Assembly (NCBI GenBank): GCA_008973525.1
Contig: WACJ01000336.1
Span: forward strand, 124,001 to 188,000
Direction: 5' to 3'
DNA: 64,000 nucleotides
Source: Stenopsyche tienmushanensis
Taxonomy: Eukaryota > Arthropoda > Insecta > Trichoptera > Stenopsychidae
Shown: positions 38,143-49,080 of the stretch, in pieces
How the letters are laid out: every line of letters starts with the position of its first letter
How positions within the stretch are numbered: position 1 is the first letter of the stretch
The notes under the pieces: generated by a model
The model's input: only the letters and a program-made list of their open reading frames with translations
Told to the model about the DNA's origin: nothing
Database searches by the model: none
Translations under genes and position numbers: made by a program

Positions 38143-38563
38143 TGTATCGTGGGCGATTTAACATCCCCACGCAATGGCGCTGTTAGTCTGAGCAGATTTA
38201 ATTCTCCAGATTAACAGCGACATCTTCCGTCTCACTTCAGATGCAATGTGTTATTTTAACAGCGCCATCTCTTGTGGCCCTGCGGAGATATTACACCTGT
38301 ATACCGACCGATCGCTTCTTGCGCGTGCTCTGTTGGGGAGTGATGCGTAGGAGGCGGGAGTCGGAAGAGTCGTCGGCTAGCCTTGGCTGCGGGAAGTCGT
38401 CCCTCCTGCGGCCAGATCTTTCTCTTTCGTGTAGAATAAATAGTTATTTAGAGAAGAGTCTTTCTATGTGACGCCCGTCTATTCCCATCCATTCGTCCAG
38501 CGACATCACGGCCCGATAGACGAACGGACCTACCCCCGAGAGCGCTCCAGCCTCATCGTTACA
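38143..38563 (+). repeat. Solo LTR (copy B) with target duplication
   Basis: A 421-bp sequence starting TGTATCG and ending GTTACA (TG...CA ends), flanked on both sides by ataa (38139-38142 and 38564-38567), a 4-bp duplication typical of many Ty3-type elements. It contains a polyadenylation signal (gaataaat near 38436) and is markedly richer in G+C than the surroundings. Related sequence recurs at 21516-21933, 27254-27348 and 43895-44070. No primer-binding site follows, consistent with recombination between two LTRs. Its orientation is inferred from the relatives with primer sites on their right. Confidence 0.75.
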
Positions 38564-38567
38564 ATAA

Positions 38568-40992
38568 CAAACAAATTTTCGTTTATCAAAATACACCATA
38601 GCAGCCAAAGAGTTGAAGCTAGACTTTGATTTTGCGACATTATACATTAACGAAATATGTACTTGTTGTTATTTTAGATGAGCGCCTGCTTATGACTTCC
38701 AACACTCAATGCCTATACATAGCTACTTCATACGTCTACAATTATATTATTATAGGACTAACGGATGTTGTTGAAGTCAAATCATACAATAACAGCTTGT
38801 GAAAATATATGTGGTTGTTGACTCTGCCAACTCGGTCTAGATTTGGAGTGGTATGGTCGATGGCGGGTTTCGACTGCAAGTGTCGCAAATGTAGCAGAGA
38901 CGTGCATCTCCTGAGGTGATTCTGGGCACGTGAAGTGCATATCGCCTTCAAAAATTTTAAATTTATCCATGCCAAAAGATTCCCACAGGAAAATACGTGC
39001 CTTGACATTGTTATTTTTCAGCTTCAAAGAATTAAACTTGCACTTCTCAAATCGAATTGAAAATGATATCACAATGCCCGAAGCTCGCAAATGTACGCAT
39101 ATCATTTTCATTTAATATGATACGTTCTCGATTGTATTTTACTGAAAACGTGTATGAAGATCAAATCTTATGAATTGTAAATACTGAAAAATTTCATCTT
39201 CAAAATACAAAAACAATGAGATATAATGAAAAATCGACTCTTCAGAAAATATTAATGAAAGGCCATAAATATTCTGGCTCTTAATTCTCCACTTTACGAA
39301 TCATATTTCCAAATATACGCTTATGCTAATGAAATTATCATGAACGAGAAAAATGATAGAATATTGTAGACATGAATCGTAATAAAATATATTATAAACA
39401 ATTATATTTATTCGGATTATAATGTACATATACCTAATAATGTTTGTTGGAATCCCACATTTATGAATGAAAGCCCAAACATTAATTAACAAACATTTGT
39501 ACTGTTATACTTTCAAGTAATTGCGTGGCATAAGTTTTCTGTGGTATAAATTCTAATACCAAAAGTCTTTACAGTTCCAAAAAAATAGTTGAAGCAATTA
39601 TTTCAGCAGATTATACAATTGTAATACGCAATCTCTTTTGTTTCTATAATAAAGACTCCATTGTAAACACAAAATCTCTGTGATAGATTCAAATTTGTCT
39701 CCTGTTATAAAACAATCGATAATGTTTAAAAATCAATCCAATCAACTTAATATCCGGTAAATAAGTGAATAATCTAGGAACTCACCTTAGACATGTCCAA
39801 TTTTCAGTCCCCAAAAATAACATAAGAGTCTTCTTTAATAATCTCTTCCACAATTAATCTCCTTGTTCCTTTTCTTTTAAATTTAGTATGAAAAATCAAA
39901 CTTCATGTAAGTCTACCACAATCCGTTTAAGTATCTCCTTTGATTTCCTATCTTTTAGATTTGAAATTTCAGCACTAAATTTTAGATTTTAAACAGCATT
40001 TTAATAATACTCACATCTATCATCTCAAGAAGTATTGTCAATTTATCATTTCAAATCGCATTAAAATACAGCAGTGTATGTAACGTACTCGAGTGTGCTT
40101 TCTTTCATACTTAGATAGATTCATTAACCACTTCTTTCTAGCTGTTTTATTTATACAAAAATATTATATGTTGATGCACATTTTATATCTCAGTATATCA
40201 TCGTTTCTTACATTATTCTGTTATTTTTGTGTCTTATTAATATCAATGCCTTCATTCTGGATTTATTTATCGTAGCTTTTAAATCTAAATCAAGCATCTT
40301 GCTTTTGCATAATTTTTGACAAAATATTTCATCTTTGATGGTTTTTTTTCATTGATAACTCAATCGTTTCATAATTCACCAAATGGATAGCATAATTTTT
40401 AGGGCTTCGATAATTCGTGAGGCATCTATTAATTTAGTTTATACACTTTACAAGTGTTTTACAGGTGGCGATATATTGTTTAATGGGTTTATGTGAGTAT
40501 CTTGGCTAATTTTTCCACTATAACAATAGGATTTTGCTCCACTGCCGTCTACTAAGCACCATCATCAAACTCTTGGGTCGCTCTGATCTTGTTTCATTAT
40601 CAAGTCTATTGTTCTTTGGCCTGAAACGTTAGAGCCATATTTGACCTTGATTAACACTTTAAGTGCCTGGATTATAAATATTGTTTAACATAGAAGGAAA
40701 ATGACTGGAAAAGCACAAACGATCTTGCTAAAATAGAAGACCATATAAATAAAATATTTTTATCATATTTGGGTTGTCTAAAATGATACATTTTACATAA
40801 AAGTGGCAAAATGTGGACCAAGGACGCTAGTTTCAGGATGTCTTGTTTTCAGAGCAATCAAAGACTCTTATTACAGATGTACAATGGTTGAAAACAGATT
40901 AAATATTTCTATGAGTGAAGTGCAATTTCAGTACGGACATTTTTCTTTGAAAACAATCTGAAAAGTATTTTTAAACAATCGTGTGTATAAAT
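38568..40992. other. AT-rich non-coding stretch
   Basis: No recognisable gene. A minus-strand frame of 109 codons (38782-39111) overlaps other open frames and lacks known motifs. It is within chance expectation for AT-rich DNA of this size. Confidence 0.4.
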
Positions 40993-41100
40993 GAGGTGGG
41001 CATAGCCAAAATGAGTCAGTTTAGTTTCAGTTGTAAATCAGTTCTGAGCTGGTTTCCAAAAGATTTCATTTAACTTTTGGGTCCGACCAATCGTCTTGGG
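40993..41100 (+). repeat. Dispersed repeat, copy 2
   Basis: Shares gaggtggg, a run rich in 'cagtttagt'-like words and the ending gtccgaccaatcgtcttggg with 29386-29470. The family is unidentified. Confidence 0.45.
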
Positions 41101-42612
41101 CGCGAGAGGACGTGATCTTCACATTGGCAGTTAACGGATGCAGAGAGGCCGTTCAATTGCATGCCAAGAGCTGGAATGGGGTATGGATTTACGCCTGACG
41201 CCTCCTTCATCTACATAACAATTTTATTTGATGTGGACCATTGTCAACTATTTTGACGTAGTTTTTCATAGCGTATATTTGTTTATGAGACATGTCTTAT
41301 GAATCTTAAATTCTCGTTGGAAAAGCTCGAGACCAAAAGCATAATTTGGCATTTTCGCTGAAGCTCGCTTCTAACTTTGATATACATACGTTTGAAAATG
41401 AAAGCAGATAAATTTATCTAGTTCTGTTCATTTTGGTAGCGATATATTCGCGAAGGTTGAGTTGTTATTTATAATTTTCCATGATAAAGTAAGCTCGTGC
41501 AAAAGCAAAGCATGGTGCAATTTCCATTGTTCATTAAGCAGAAAGTATATACCGATATACTCTGCAGATTTGAATAAATTATGTAAATACTCTTTAGTAC
41601 ACTCTTGCCGGCACCTGCTCTACTATTTCAGTAAATAACATGGTCTCGCTTCGCGTTGGAGATTAATTTGTAATCATTTGAATACTGTCATGCCTAGACG
41701 TTGTCATGCTGGCGAAGGCAGCAAAAAAAACGAATTACCCATCTCCCCGCTTATATAATATTAATAACCTATTTATCAAATTGAATTGTAAATTTTATGG
41801 GAGCTTTCGCAGGAAATTGAATTATGAATGGAGACACTGGTGCTCTGGGCGAAAGGATTTATGTCCTGCCCCTTAAGTATTTAGTTCATCCGGCGAGTTG
41901 AGTATGTTTTTCGGCGGATTATCCGCGTATTGCTTATACGACGTTATTAGAGTTTATATCCTCGAGGACGTTCAGGAAACAGGTCACCCGGAGAGAAAGT
42001 TGCGAAGATGCGCTCTGTAAAATTGAGCAGGTCATACGGAAGGTGCGGCGTAAAACATACACTAGCAGCGGAAATGGTCAGGTTACGCACAACCCTCACT
42101 ATAAAAATGGCAGAAGTGGTTCGAGGAAATTGTACTCCGAGGGCTCAAGAAGGGTGCTTGCTGGCAGAAAGCTTTGCGCTTTTAGTCGTAAATTTAAATT
42201 TTCTGCTCCTACTCGATTTACAAGGGAAAACAAGATGTAACATAAGATATACGCATGAAGAATTTGTCCGAAAAATAAAACACGTTTTTTTTTCTTTGCT
42301 CAAATTGTCCTCATTGTTAGTTTTGGCTTTAGTTGATTTTATATTAATTTGAAAGCGAAACAATATACCAATCTGGTAATGCGTTAACAACATCTATTTG
42401 GTTTGGGGTTTTCATAAAAGTAAATTATTTATTATTAGGTATTAAAAAAAATATATTCCAACTTTAAAAAAATTACATCATTTTCTTATTGCCTTCAGTA
42501 AATTTGAACCAGTTTGATACTATATTAACAAGCAGTACATAGTCTGGCAACACTTATAAATGATTGTTTATTTTACTAATTTATAGAAAATTAAAAAAAA
42601 ATACTTGTATAG
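41101..42612. other. Non-coding stretch with a GC-richer patch
   Basis: No gene recognised. At about 41990-42240 the composition rises in G+C and two plus-strand frames overlap (42008-42352 and 42043-42240). Neither shows a domain, so an exon cannot be claimed. Confidence 0.4.
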
Positions 42613-42614
42613 TA

Positions 42615-43841
42615 TTAGGTAAAGCGGAAAGAAATGTCATTTTTTTTTATTTGGTGAAAATAAATATTTTAATAAAAGCTGTACAATATTACTCAATAAT
42701 CGCTCTCCACAGATTATGTAGCTTTTTAATGCCTTTCGTAAAATTCGGTCGGTTTTCCACTAAAGTAAGAATCCAAATGATTTTTCACTTGTTCCAAAGA
42801 AGTATTTTTGTATCGCGAAGCGATTGTTCTAATGACTTGAAAATATAATAGTCTGAAGGTGCAGTGTCATAAGAATATGGTGAATGTTGCAGCACTTTCA
42901 AATCCAGATCCCTTATTTTGTTCTGCATAATTCTTGCTGCGTGTGGTCTTCTTGCATTATCATGCTGTAATATTCTTCTTTGGTTGTTAACTAGCACTGA
43001 TCGCTTTTTGAGCATTTGCGCTTTTAACCTATTTAATTGTTCACAGTATAGCTCTGCTGTGATAGTTTGGCCAGGTTTTAATAATTCATAGTGGTACACG
43101 CCAAAAAAATCCCACCAAACACAAAAGAGGACCTTTTTCAAGGATAATGACGGTCGAGGGATAGAAACAGGTACTTGATTTGAAGAAAGCCACTGTTTTT
43201 CCTTCTCTGACTGTTGTAGAGGACGCACTTCTCATCCCCAGTAACGATCCTTTTTAAAAATGGATCGGTTTCATACCTGGACAATAGCGATGAACAAATG
43301 GTTATCCGTTGTTCTAAGATCGTTGATGACAACTCGTGCGGTGCCCAAATTCCCTGTTAATGTTTTTTCCCGAGTCTTTTCAAATGGTCTTTTACTGTCG
43401 ACCAAGGACAGCCGATGTCTAGCGATAATTCCTTTATTATTTTTCGAGGATCAGATTCTACCAGATAATTGAATGCGTCATCATCGATAATTGGAGGTCG
43501 TTCTGATTTTGATTTATTTTTCAAATCTCGGTCGCCATTTTTGAATTTTTTGAACTATCTATGGCATTTTCGAATATTCAATATGTTGCCATATATATCA
43601 CAGATGCTCTGGGTTGCTTCTTTTGCTTTTAATCCTTTATCAAATAAAAACAGTAAACAAGATCGCAAATGGGTCTCATTAATTTCTTGGACATTTTCAC
43701 TATGACTCAAATAATATAAAAGTATTTGAAAAAGTAAGAGCTCAAATACACAACCTGACGTATTCACTCGATAGCAACCCGATGCAAACTGACGGCAAAG
43801 ATGTAACCAAAAAAAAAAACATTTCTTTCCGATTTATCTAA
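42615..43841 (-). mobile_element. Near full-length mariner element
   Basis: A 1227-bp element bounded by imperfect terminal inverted repeats: ttaggtaaagcggaaagaaa (42615 on) and, read in complement from 43841, ttagataaatcggaaagaaa, two mismatches over 22 bp. TA lies on both sides (42613-42614 and 43842-43843). The length matches an intact mariner (about 1.3 kb). The transposase on the minus strand is broken (see 42785-43700). Fragment C of the LTR family begins about 55 bp to its right. Confidence 0.88.
42785..43700 (-). pseudogene. mariner transposase (broken by frameshifts)
   Basis: All parts of a mariner transposase are present in order but in different frames. The N-terminal helix-turn-helix begins HLRSCLLFLFDKGLKAKEA and continues SICDIYGN (about 43700-43560). 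A basic linker resembling 'GRPP' follows near 43490-43520. The catalytic domain shows PFLKRIVTGDEKCVLYN (first Asp, with Cys replacing the usual Trp), VLFCVWWDFFGVYHYELL, then ILQHDNARRPHAARIM (second Asp) and HSPYSYDTAPSDYYIFKSL (third Asp). At least two frameshifts break the frame, one at about 43200 and one or more in the linker. The catalytic residues are retained, so inactivity is due to the frame breaks. No intact product can be expected. Confidence 0.85.
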
Positions 43842-43894
43842 TATTACTTAATTATGTTGACTTTTCACTAGATTCCAACTCTCTTTCCTCCCAA

Positions 43895-44070
43895 ACTCAA
43901 CGGCTTTTAGTCGTCATCCCCATGCTAAGCCGTTGTTGATCTGTGCAGATGCAATTCGCCGGATTAACAGAGACTTCTTTTTGTATCCCTTCAGATGCAA
44001 TACAAATGCGCGTGCATTGCTTCCTATCCCAATGTTTTCTTCCCACTGCTTAGTTTCTCTCCGCGTTACA
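43895..44070 (+). repeat. LTR-family fragment (copy C), internally deleted
   Basis: Shares catcccca, gcagatgcaattcgccggattaaca, cttcagatgcaat and gcgcgtgc with the LTRs at 21516-21933 and 38143-38563, but is only about 175 bp long because the middle is missing. It ends ...gcgttaca, like the solo LTR. Confidence 0.6.
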
Positions 44071-44071
44071 T

Positions 44072-44081
44072 TGGTGTCAGA
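44072..44081 (+). other. Primer-binding-site-like sequence after LTR copy C
   Basis: tggtgtcaga lies one base after the LTR end, the same position and sequence as at 27349. The match to a leucine tRNA end stops after ten bases. Confidence 0.45.
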
Positions 44082-46322
44082 TACGTCGACGTCGACGGAA
44101 CAACTGAGGATCTGCCGACCAAATTTCATGGAAAATATAATGATCACGTCTTAATACTAAATTTTAAAAATGCTTAATCACGACCACTATGCTTTTGCCC
44201 TCCATGCTACAAAATATTATTTAATTCAAATAACCCTTGAAAAATCGATTAAACAAAATATTTGATTAGTGTTTTAACATCAATTTATCAAAAATCGCTA
44301 TTTCTATGCAGTTTATCTCGTTTCAAACCCCTCTAAAAACTCTCATTTTAATTTCATATTTAATATTAATATCGTTGCTCTCCACTATGGGATAAAAACC
44401 TCTTCAACCCCCTTGTCATTATCTATTCTGAGCAGCTCGCACATTACTCTTGATTACATCCACCACATCTTCATCTTTCATACACTCTATTATTTTTATT
44501 CGTGTTTATGTTGGCGTTCACCTTAGAAAAATATGAACACATTTAAGCATACATTATCCACATTTTTCAACCATACATTAAAGCTGGCCTAGAAAATGTG
44601 AATATCAGACTGAGATGATCTTTATCGAAGATATTTATTAAGATAAAAAATAATAATATTGGCGTTTCTTATTGCTTTTCATGTATGGGCGAATTAAGAT
44701 AACATAATTTTAAATAGGAAAGAATTTATGAAATAAACATGACTCTATACAATTGATCACAAATATTAATACTTTCAATCTCTCAAATATGTTGTTATGG
44801 TGAGACTTTTTACTACATTAATTTCCATAGAACCTAATCAAATGATTTTTCAACTGCAATTATATCTATGCACTTTTCATCATGCTTCTTCTCAAATTCG
44901 CATTTAAAAATTATCGTATTCTGTATTAGATAATATTTTGTATTTTGGTTATACTTAACTCTATAATTTCTCTATTTATCTACACTTGCTTATAAATGTT
45001 TTCTATAAAATTGAAGTATTGTTGTCCTATGTCCTGTCTGATAAGAATTCTAATTATTGCTGACGAGCTAACAATGTCGACGTTACGTAGTTAATTTAGT
45101 TACGTGTAGTTAAATAGTTAATGAACCCTTTTCACAATGGTTTTTCGTATATATTTACTAAATCTCTTATGTTATTGACAATTGAGTATGCTCTACTTGA
45201 GGCTTAAAGCCTGTTTAAAAAACTGAATAATTTGTTTATTCTTATGATGATTTTGACTTCTTGACCCTACAAAAAATATCAGTTATTATCGTTCATTCTA
45301 CCTGGGTTTTTGATCATATCTTATCGAATCGGATACATTTTTATCTCTTTGATATATTAGTTAATGATATTTTAAGCTCATAAAATATAATATTACGATT
45401 ATAAATACCAAATCTTGCCCCGAAGCTCCCCATAGCTTAAATCTAATACATGTACAATAACTCTCGGAGGATTACTATTTGGTTTCCTTGATTTGGCTTC
45501 TGCGGAAAATGTCGGATTAGATCGTTCATTAGAAAGTAGCTAATATTTGATACCTCATTGAATACATACGGTTGGCTTCGTCAAATAGATGTTCAAATAA
45601 TACAACAGGCTGTAAAGCAAGCTCTTAGATAATTCACACCGTTAAATGTATTTTGACAATTTACCTTAAGTCATAAAAGCTTCCAATATCAATGCATTTA
45701 ATTCCTGTGAAAATGAATTTAAAGGGCGCAAATTTTTTTCATTAACGGGTTACTGTCGGGGCAATTCCGCACGGTTTTTTACGATGGAACTGGACGATAT
45801 AATTTAACCCTTTGATGAGTAACTTCGCATATTAGCGTTCAGATTCAAGTGATACAGAAAGAGCATTCTTGCACGCTGAGTTCAGAGGTTGTGAATCCGT
45901 AACAGACACGGAGAGAGTGTCTTGCGTATATCGTACGATTGTATCGATCAATAACTCAAATTTATCGACTAATAATGATATATTGAATCGATTTCATGTG
46001 TATTTCAACTCTACAATTTTCGCTATCAAACTTTACAAAACTATACATAAACTCAAAAAATCATCTGCACCAAATCCCCAAATACTCACCATCAGTTTTT
46101 TTTTTATGAATATTATGCTTTGGGTTGTGTTTTGGTGGTTTGTCCTTGTCCAACCATTATGTTAAAAAAATATGTTTATCGTATTGGATCCATTTTTCAT
46201 CATCTGCTTAAAATTTCATATTTTGATGACCTAATAACAACACGCAATGTTATATTTTTGTAAAGAGATACTACACTACGTTAAATCTTATAAAACATAA
46301 AACTACGTGTCTCGCATTATAT
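44082..46322. other. AT-rich non-coding stretch
   Basis: No recognisable gene. A tract of imperfect 'gttacgtagttaa' words lies at 45080-45122. A short block at 45853-45890 recurs at 51848-51885. Confidence 0.45.
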
Positions 46323-46352
46323 CAGGTCAGTCCAAAAGTTCATGTGCATTTT
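46323..46352 (+). repeat. Possible mariner terminal repeat, unpaired
   Basis: caggtcagtccaaaagttcatgtgcattttttt resembles mariner ends of the type TTAGGTCTGTCCAAAAGTTCGTGCGCAT. No partner in inverse orientation or transposase motif was found nearby. Confidence 0.35.
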
Positions 46353-47788
46353 TTTTTCTCAAAAACCTGATAGCACTAATTGCGAAGAAGCCTAGAACTG
46401 GTGTCTCGTCTAATGTATGCTAATTGATATTTTAGAGAAATATAAAATAATATTCTTGTAATGCATATTTAAAATGTTTGATTTGCAATAATAATATCAC
46501 TTTAGAACTACATTTCTCTTATAAATCTCTTCCTGCCAAATATCTCTATTTCAATAGCGTTATCCTTATTTCATCACAAGTGAAAAACAACGCGAATCCA
46601 CCACATGAAATCCTCTATCCAGGAAAATCTTCTACTGAGGTCGTCTACGTTTGATGCTTATTCAAAATTGCATATTTCATATATGAATTTGTTACGATGC
46701 GTATATATAATATTTATACTATAGTATATATTGTTTGTAACACTTTCGTTATATAAATAAATAAATAATAAATAAACTCTCTCTCAGCGTTAACAAGGAA
46801 GCACGATATACATTGTATGGATGATTGATATCATTAACATTGTGCAATCAATTGATCATAGTCAATCAATCAAAAAAGCAGTTTTTTAATTCGTCATTGA
46901 TAAATTTATAATTCAGCCATAAGTTAACATTTTGGGGAAAGTCCGTAAATTTTCAACCCCAAACGGTGGTATTTATCAAGCTTAAATTGTCTCGTAGCCG
47001 CTACCACGATGAAAGTAAGTAACAAACGATGCAGTAAATTAACGAGCCAATAGATTTTTAGGAAGGATGTAGAGGAATCGAAAACGACGGCCAAGGGATC
47101 AAATAAATCGTACACAAATTCTTCTGAGTAACTAAATAGCCATCGGGTGGAAGATTAAAGCTGATGAACTGGGAACACTTATAACACTAAAAAAAAGTAT
47201 TTTTGTATATCAGGAATTTGAATTAGTGATGGTACCAAATTAAGACTTTAAGATTACCTTTAATAGTTTATTAAACCGGAAAGTCAGTTTTGAACATCCC
47301 CGTTGTAAAATGTCAACATAAACAGTATATGGTTTAAAGAAGTTGCAGGACTGAAGAACTTTGCAATTGTATTTGATGTTGTTAGATTTTTCGTTTGGAT
47401 ACAGTCAATGTATATGATACAGACAATACAGAGGATCTATTTATTTCGATTTAATAGCATTTATTCCTACAATTGAAAGATAAATCAACCGCAAGAAATT
47501 TTTGGACATCTTATAGTCTTATTGAAATATTTAAGATTCGCCATTAAATTTTTAGAATTTATATTTTTAGAATATCACTTGTTGATAGTATAATCGCTTC
47601 TTAAGTCTAACGACCTACTACAAAAATATGAATATAGAGCGATTTCTTGACACGGCGATATCAATCATGACCTAAGCAGAATCTCGCTTTTTCAAGGCCA
47701 CTCGCTAATCTAAATTATTAGTGGCTTTCTTTTTCAATGAAACTAAATTTACACTTTATAAATCTTCTTTTCTTGTCTGTAGATACAA
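46353..47788. other. AT-rich non-coding stretch
   Basis: No recognisable gene or further repeat. Confidence 0.5.
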
Positions 47789-48059
47789 TACAGTAGAACC
47801 TCGATTATCCGGACCTCTATTATCCGGATTTTCGATTATCCGGATCGTTCAAAATAAAAATACAGTTTATTGATGTGCACATGGAGAATTGTGTTCACTT
47901 TTGCTCACGTATGTGATGGATTGCAAACAAACATTTTTTTGGTTCATTGTATGGTGAATTTGTTCTAATATCATCGGGTGTACAGTAATAATAATAATCC
48001 TTTATAAAAATAATTTTACATGAGTACATTAATACATACTTAAGTCTAGCAATTCATAT

Positions 48060-48645
48060 ATCGAAGTCTTAGTTTTAAGCTATAGATATAGAGTTTATTA
48101 AGTGCGGACAGTAGACTGATCGGTCTATAGATTTCGGGATAGATCATTTTTTTACTGATTTTGGAATCAGAATTACCTTTGCAAATTTCCATAAAGTGGG
48201 ATAATAACCGATTTCCAGGCAAGCATTGAAAACTTTCGTGGGAAGTTTTTAATGATTATCAATTCCGTCGAACCTGTGGATTTTTTGTTTTTAATCTTTC
48301 TTTTTTCTTGATAAAAATTTCTAACGGAGTGATTATTTTAGTATCGGTTAAGGATTTAGGATTATTTTTGAAGAATTATTTTAATGATTTCGAAATCGTC
48401 TGCTTTGTGCTGTTGTCACTTAAATGCTGGGAATCCTGGTGATTAGTTGCAAAAGTTTTGGATAATCGGTTTACCTTATCAACATTATCGTCGACTATTC
48501 GGAGATCCGCACACAAAGAGGGCCTTTTGCCCATCGCCTTTTGTTTGACCGATTTGACGAACATCGAGTGTAAAATATCATTCATTTTTTGTACAATAAA
48601 AAATAGATCACTAGTCTTCAATCGAGTGATTAAATTACAATGCAA
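48060..48645 (-). pseudogene. Non-LTR retrotransposon reverse-transcriptase fragment
   Basis: On the minus strand, the region before the catalytic core is followed by the first reverse-transcriptase blocks. PRKVFNACLEIGYYPTLWKF and AKVILIPKS precede YRPISLLSALNKLY (about 48080-48240). This is the canonical 'P..W..A.V..IPK......YRPISLL' signature of Jockey/I/R1-type reverse transcriptases. Upstream (48376-48645) an acidic-basic linker includes VDKVNRLSKTFATNHQ. The YADD catalytic block and the endonuclease are absent. Frameshifts or stops separate the two parts near 48300-48370. A run of aat triplets at 47986-47998 could be the element's 3' simple-repeat tail. Confidence 0.75.
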
Positions 48646-48651
48646 AGAATT

Positions 48652-48910
48652 CTGAATTTCAAATTTTTAATGATGAGGAAATAATTGAAAAAATATCTGC
48701 CTCAGAAAAACAAGATTCAGAAGACGAAGAAGAGATTTGCGAGGGTGGAGATATTGGTCCTACACATTCTGAATTTTTTCATTGTTTTGATGTCTCCATG
48801 AAATGGCTTAAGAAGCAAAAAGAATGTAAATCAGGACATCTTATATATCTTAAGAATATTTGCGATTTAGCAGCTTCTAAAAGAAGAGCGAACTTTAATC
48901 GATACTTGGT
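48652..48910 (+). pseudogene. Tigger transposase C-terminal tail
   Basis: The plus-strand frame reads FQIFNDEEIIEKISASEKQD, an acidic run, then HSEFFHCFDVSMKWLKKQ and LIYLKNICDLAASKRR. This order (short 'I..EEI', acidic stretch, 'H.EA....L..L..Q', 'L..L....A..KR') is the tail of Tigger/jerky-type transposases. The catalytic domain that should precede it is deleted or displaced by the nested retrotransposon. Confidence 0.7.
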
Positions 48911-49080
48911 TTTTTTGATAAAAAATAATTTATTATAAGTGTATGTGTTTGTAAATCTAGACAAATAAAAAATATTTATACTTTTCCTGTTAGTTATGTT
49001 TTTTTTTCGATTATCCGGATTTTTCGGTATCCGGACTACCTTCATCCCCAATTAGTTCGGATAATCGAGGTTCTACTGTA

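Larger units (their letters stand above)
47791..49078 (+). mobile_element. Tigger/pogo element with intact ends and a nested retrotransposon fragment
   Basis: A 1288-bp element starting cagtagaacctcgattatcc and ending with its exact reverse complement. It is flanked by TA on both sides (47789-47790 and 49079-49080), the pogo/Tigger target. Subterminal gattatccgga repeats occur at both ends. Only the C-terminal tail of the transposase survives (48652-48910); the DNA-binding and DDE domains are gone. The middle, about 48060-48650, holds a minus-strand non-LTR reverse-transcriptase fragment, which must have arrived later. A defective but potentially cross-mobilisable structure. Confidence 0.88.

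Noticed and set aside
38782..39111. 109-codon minus-strand frame with fairly complex composition
   Set aside because: Overlapped by another open frame on the same strand and one on the opposite strand, no domain recognised, length within chance.
42008..42352. 114-codon frame in a GC-richer patch
   Set aside because: A second overlapping frame is equally open and neither shows a domain, splice context or signal peptide.
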